Source of the DNA: Psychroserpens burtonensis DSM 12212 | Lineage (GTDB): Bacteria; Bacteroidota; Bacteroidia; Flavobacteriales; Flavobacteriaceae | Length of the DNA stretch: 64,000 bases | NCBI RefSeq assembly: GCF_000425305.1 | Contig: NZ_AUDE01000019.1 | Coordinates: forward strand, 59,683 to 123,682 | Direction: 5' to 3' | Shown: positions 61,127 to 64,000 of the stretch, piece by piece | Layout of the letters: each line of letters begins with the position of its first letter | Position numbering within the stretch: the first letter of the stretch is position 1 | The notes under the pieces: model-generated | Seen by the model: only the letters and a program-made list of their open reading frames with translations | What the model was told of the DNA's origin: nothing | The model's database searches: none | Program-made: the position numbers and the translations under genes

Positions 61127-61639
61127 TTATTCTTTTTTTAAAAATTCAATTAATAAAGTGTTTTTATCAGATTCCATTTCACAAGTCCAACTATCTATCC
61201 ACCATCTTCCATTCTCATAATGAAGTTGAATGCTATTTAGTCCTCTAATATCGGATTCAATTTTTGGGTTAGTTCGTATTTCAAATGCACTCCAAACTTG
61301 CGCAATATTTCCAAACTTGCTAACCATTCTTTTAAGTTCCTTTTCATGAAAATCCTCTTTCGGTGATAATCCGATTGGTATATATTCAGCTTCAAGTGTA
61401 TGTGATTCCGCTTTTCCATTTTCGTCGAGTCTTGTTATAACAGCATTTTTTGAATGAATATATTTATCTCTTTCAAATTCCCAAGGCTCACTACTTGAAC
61501 CTGAAACAACATCATAATATGCATTTATTATTGAATCTACTGATTTTACGTCTTCTGCGTATTTTTGATCATTAGATTGTCCGAAAATTGAATTGCAAGC
61601 GAAAATTATGCAAATTGATGTCAGTATTATTTTATTCAT
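61127..61639 (-). CDS. Secreted NTF2-like protein
   Basis: 170 residues. Signal peptide MNKIILTSICIIFACNSIFGQ, then an NTF2-like cone fold with KSVDSIINAYYDVVSGSSS and the closing strands GLNSIQLHYENGRWWIDSWTCE. No catalytic residues recognised. Minus strand, bounded by intergenic repeat copies on both sides, as expected of a cassette-like unit. Confidence 0.72.
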   Translation of the reverse strand: MNKIILTSICIIFACNSIFGQSNDQKYAEDVKSVDSIINAYYDVVSGSSSEPWEFERDKYIHSKNAVITRLDENGKAESHTLEAEYIPIGLSPKEDFHEKELKRMVSKFGNIAQVWSAFEIRTNPKIESDIRGLNSIQLHYENGRWWIDSWTCEMESDKNTLLIEFLKKE

Positions 61640-61660
61640 ATCGGTTGGTTTTCAGATTTT

Positions 61661-61798
61661 TACTGCCGTTTGATGTATTGTTTGTTACGTAGTTAAGTAA
61701 CTAATTTAGTAAACAAATCATAGATAGAAAATTCCAGCGGAATTTTCGTAAATAAGCTCGAACTAGCAATAAAACATATATTGTGTTGTAGGTCTTTT
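61661..61798. repeat. Intergenic repeat copy after the beta-lactamase-like gene
   Basis: GTAACTAATTTAGTAAACAA, then a perfect stem GAAAATTCC-AGC-GGAATTTTC (61697-61717 area), then CGAACTAGCAATAAAACATA and TGTGTTGTAGG. It sits immediately after the stop of the hydrolase gene on the minus strand. Confidence 0.6.
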
Positions 61799-61799
61799 T

Positions 61800-63236
61800 T
61801 TATTCTATTTTCACTAATTTAAGGCTATTATTTATCATAAATCCACTGACTTTTTCATCAACTAAAAATTCTATTATAGTGCCACTTTCTAAATCGATAA
61901 ATTTGCTGTTTGTCATAGGGGAAAGGTTTAAATCACCAATAGGTGTATTGGTTAAGAAAAGTTGGTTTTCTTTAAATTTAACCTCAAGAATTAAATTTTG
62001 CTCTTTAAGTTCATATTTTCCTATATATTGTTTTAATTCAGTATTTGATAATTCAATAACTTCAATGGTCTTTGGTTGGCTTATTGACCAATTATAATAT
62101 TTAGATATCGTATTTTCTATTTCTGATATTAATTTACTTCCATTATCAGCATTTGTCATAACTATAACGGCATTACCTTGATAAGCGTATGCTTTCATAT
62201 CATTCGTAAAGCCTGCATTTTTACCACCATGACCGAAAATTAAGGAATCTTTATCGTTTTGTAAAGAAGGTCCAAGGCCCCAATCATTTTTATGTTTGGT
62301 GAGCATTTTATCAACAGTTTCTTTTGTTAAAATACCATCTTTTTTACCTTGTATTATATCTTGTATTTCTATACAATACATTGCTAAATCTGAAGGTGTA
62401 GTCCATAAACCGGCTGCTGCTTGTTCTGGGTAATTGTTCCACAAGCCTTTAATTAATTTGCCATTTCCGTCGTAAGCAGCACTAATATTGTTTTGAAATT
62501 CTTTAGCTATAGGTTGTTGATAAGTACTATTCTTCATTCCAATTGGTAGTAGAATGTTTTTAGACATATAGTCATCAAGAGATAATCCACTAACATCTTC
62601 TACCACTTTTTCCATAACGGTATAACCACCTCCAGAATATCGCCAAATACTTCCAGGTATAGTATCGACAACTATTTTTCCTGTATTTCCGTTTCCATTT
62701 AGAACATCAATAATCTCGGGAAATTCATCTGTCTGTTGGTAACCTGGAAAACCATGAACTGTCATTCCTGCTGTATGTGTTAATAATTTTTCAAGTGTCA
62801 CTTTTTCAGTCTTAGTAAACTTGTTTTCAGGAATCTGCCAATTCTTCAAGTAATAGTTAACATCTTTATTTAATTCTAAACTGTTATTCTCAAATAGTTT
62901 TAACGCAGACAAAGCGGCTAGAGGTTTACTTATTGAACCAGCTTGGAAAAGTGTGTTTGCATCCACTTTTGTTCTAGTTTCAGTATTTGCATAGCCATAT
63001 CCTTTTGCCCATTTTATCTTTCCGTTTTCTACAACTGCTATACTAACTCCAGGAACTTTATAAAAATCCATTCTTTCTAAAATATTAAATTTTTTAATAG
63101 AATCTCCTTTTATTCGAATGTTCTTAATCAAGCTATTTTCAATAGAATTTATTTCTAGCAAGATTTGATCATTCTTTTGAGCAAAACAATTACATATTAG
63201 ACTTATTGAGAAAATAATAAAATAGATTTTTTTCAT
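61800..63236 (-). CDS. Serine beta-lactamase-like hydrolase (class C / esterase family)
   Basis: 478 residues. Signal peptide ending NCFAQ. The catalytic SxxK motif is Ser101-Ile-Ser-Lys104 in LFQAGSISKPLAA, the YxN-like motif is Tyr200 in WRYSGGGYTVMEK, and the third box is HGGKNAGF near residue 335. The C-terminal 90 residues form a lipocalin-like barrel domain (LKQYIGKYELKEQNLILEV). Such proteins are esterases or peptidases more often than true beta-lactamases. Secreted to the periplasm; minus strand, repeat copies at both ends. Confidence 0.9.
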   Translation of the reverse strand: MKKIYFIIFSISLICNCFAQKNDQILLEINSIENSLIKNIRIKGDSIKKFNILERMDFYKVPGVSIAVVENGKIKWAKGYGYANTETRTKVDANTLFQAGSISKPLAALSALKLFENNSLELNKDVNYYLKNWQIPENKFTKTEKVTLEKLLTHTAGMTVHGFPGYQQTDEFPEIIDVLNGNGNTGKIVVDTIPGSIWRYSGGGYTVMEKVVEDVSGLSLDDYMSKNILLPIGMKNSTYQQPIAKEFQNNISAAYDGNGKLIKGLWNNYPEQAAAGLWTTPSDLAMYCIEIQDIIQGKKDGILTKETVDKMLTKHKNDWGLGPSLQNDKDSLIFGHGGKNAGFTNDMKAYAYQGNAVIVMTNADNGSKLISEIENTISKYYNWSISQPKTIEVIELSNTELKQYIGKYELKEQNLILEVKFKENQLFLTNTPIGDLNLSPMTNSKFIDLESGTIIEFLVDEKVSGFMINNSLKLVKIE

Positions 63237-63261
63237 AATTTTTTTAAATTATCTACAACGT

Positions 63262-63383
63262 CTTGTGTTTGTTTAGTTTCGTTGGCTAGCAACTAATTTA
63301 GTAAAAGCAAACCGAACGTTAGAGGAATCCTCAGGATTTTCTGAGTATAGGTGGACTTAAGCAATTAATTATACACAATGTGC
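63262..63383. repeat. Intergenic repeat copy cut by an insertion sequence
   Basis: TTGGCTAGCAACTAATTTAG, an AATCC...GGATT stem, then AAGCAATTAATTATACACAATG. The expected GTTAG-type end is missing: the sequence changes at about 63381 into the IS left end. This shows the insertion went into the end of the repeat. Confidence 0.55.
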
Positions 63384-64000
63384 CTGTTGCACAACTCTGT
63401 TGATAAATTTAGTTTAATAGAGTTATATGAGCAAGGTAATTTTATAACTTATTGATATGCAGGGAAAAAAGACATATCAAGAAAAGCTGTTCACTAATTT
63501 CTTATTGAGTGATCGCGTACCAGAACAGAATTTTTATCGTCACCTTAAAGGTGTATTAGACCTAGGTTAATTTTATAAATTAACAGCGTCCTATTATGGC
63601 AGTAGTGGTCAAAAGAGTATTGACCCTTTAGTGTTTTTCAAGCTATGCTTAGTGGGTTACTTAGAGAACATCATCAGCGACCGTAAACTCATCCAACATT
63701 GTAGTATGCGCTTAGATATCTTATACTTTATAGGTTACGATTTGGATGATGATCTGCCATGGCATTCCACGATAAGTCGCACACGCCAACTCTTCCCAGA
63801 AGCAATCTTTGAAGACGTATTTACTAAGGTTTTAGAGATGTGTATATTAAAAGGTATGGTTAGCGGTCATACGCAGACCATAGATTCTGCACCGATAAAG
63901 GCAAATGCATCGATGGACAGTTTGGAGCTCAAAGTTCCAGAAGAAGATCTTGAGTCTCACTTATGTAAGATCCGTCACATCAGCGCGATGGACAAGGATG
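63384..64000 (+). mobile_element. IS1182-like insertion sequence, left part
   Basis: The left end is placed at CTGTTGCACAACTC (63384-63397), a GTTGCACAAC-type terminal sequence common in this family, 60 bp before the transposase start. The right end is outside the window, so target duplication cannot be checked. Confidence 0.6.
63457..64000 (+). pseudogene. IS1182-type transposase, N-terminal part, with nonsense codon
   Basis: Starts MQGKKTYQEKLFTNFLLSDR and runs off the window. The N-terminal DUF772-like region is clear: GQKSIDPLVFFKLCLVGYLENI, DDDLPWHSTISRTRQLFP and GHTQTIDSAPIKANASMDSL, which opens the DDE catalytic part. Codon 38 is TAA (63568-63570) in VLDLG-stop-FYKLTA, one base from a leucine TTA. 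After it the frame stays open to 64000. Translation of the full protein is therefore blocked unless a later start is used. Confidence 0.8.

Noticed and set aside
1..64000. CRISPR arrays, tRNA and rRNA genes
   Set aside because: No regularly spaced direct repeats, no cloverleaf with a T-loop GTTCGANTC-type core, and no rRNA-like conserved blocks were seen on either strand.

Overview
The window comes from a low-GC member of the Bacteroidetes, most likely a marine Flavobacteriaceae species. Four things point there: the -7 box TAnnTTTG before many genes, a type IX secretion C-terminal domain (28092..29705), a TonB-dependent receptor, and Bacteroidetes-type families (CbpA/CbpM, DUF6090, MlaEFD, CydAB with a short Q loop). 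I see no rRNA, tRNA or CRISPR array.

Layout. 1-0.9 kb: N-terminal part of a PAS histidine kinase. 1.3-10.5 kb: stress genes, with a divergent hypothetical / TerB-like-DUF302-thioredoxin pair and then a tight nine-gene operon (WG-repeat protein, M50-CBS protease, three-part ABC export system, CbpA/CbpM, MscS channel). 11.3-16.3 kb: a Crp/Fnr regulator followed by sulfur genes (TauE/SafE exporter, persulfide dioxygenase-rhodanese, rhodanese, heme lipoprotein) and two decayed genes. 16.7-21 kb: proline synthesis (proABC) and a MarR regulator. 21.3-27.3 kb: copper-type TonB receptor, peroxiredoxin and cytochrome bd. 28-40.5 kb: kelch/T9SS protein, sulfide:quinone oxidoreductase, a possible small RNA, a TolC-adaptor-RND pump, a frame-broken small protein, DUF2892 and a P1B-4 metal ATPase. 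40.8-50.4 kb: dicarboxylate symporter, lipid and phosphoesterase genes, YceI-like and DinB proteins, and a CBS / coiled-coil / AarF-kinase cluster. 50.5-55.8 kb: MlaEFD lipid transport, an altered HMA protein, an interrupted L,D-transpeptidase and a fermentative D-lactate dehydrogenase. 56-63.4 kb: mostly minus-strand accessory genes separated by a related imperfect palindromic repeat, ended by an IS1182-like transposase running off the window.

The main result is regulatory. About twenty 14-bp palindromes of two related types, GTAAC-N4-GTTAC (or GTGAC-N4-GTCAC) and TGAT-N4-ATCA, lie in front of genes across 1.8-56 kb. In nearly every case the edge of the palindrome is exactly 22 bp from a TAnnTTTG-like -7 box. 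That puts the centre near -41.5, the class II position of Crp/Fnr activators. The GTAAC type precedes sulfur, respiration, peroxide and efflux genes. The TGAT type precedes chaperone, lipid-transport, lactate dehydrogenase and stress genes, and the Crp/Fnr gene itself. One GTAAC promoter drives no protein gene but an ~87-nt stretch ending in an intrinsic terminator. Together they suggest one oxygen-, redox- or sulfur-responsive regulon organised around the regulator at 11318..11950.

A second theme is gene decay: a thioredoxin, a DUF2892 gene, a TlpA-like lipoprotein, an L,D-transpeptidase and a transposase all carry in-frame stops, and a P-II-like gene is split at a classic A AAA AAG slip site.
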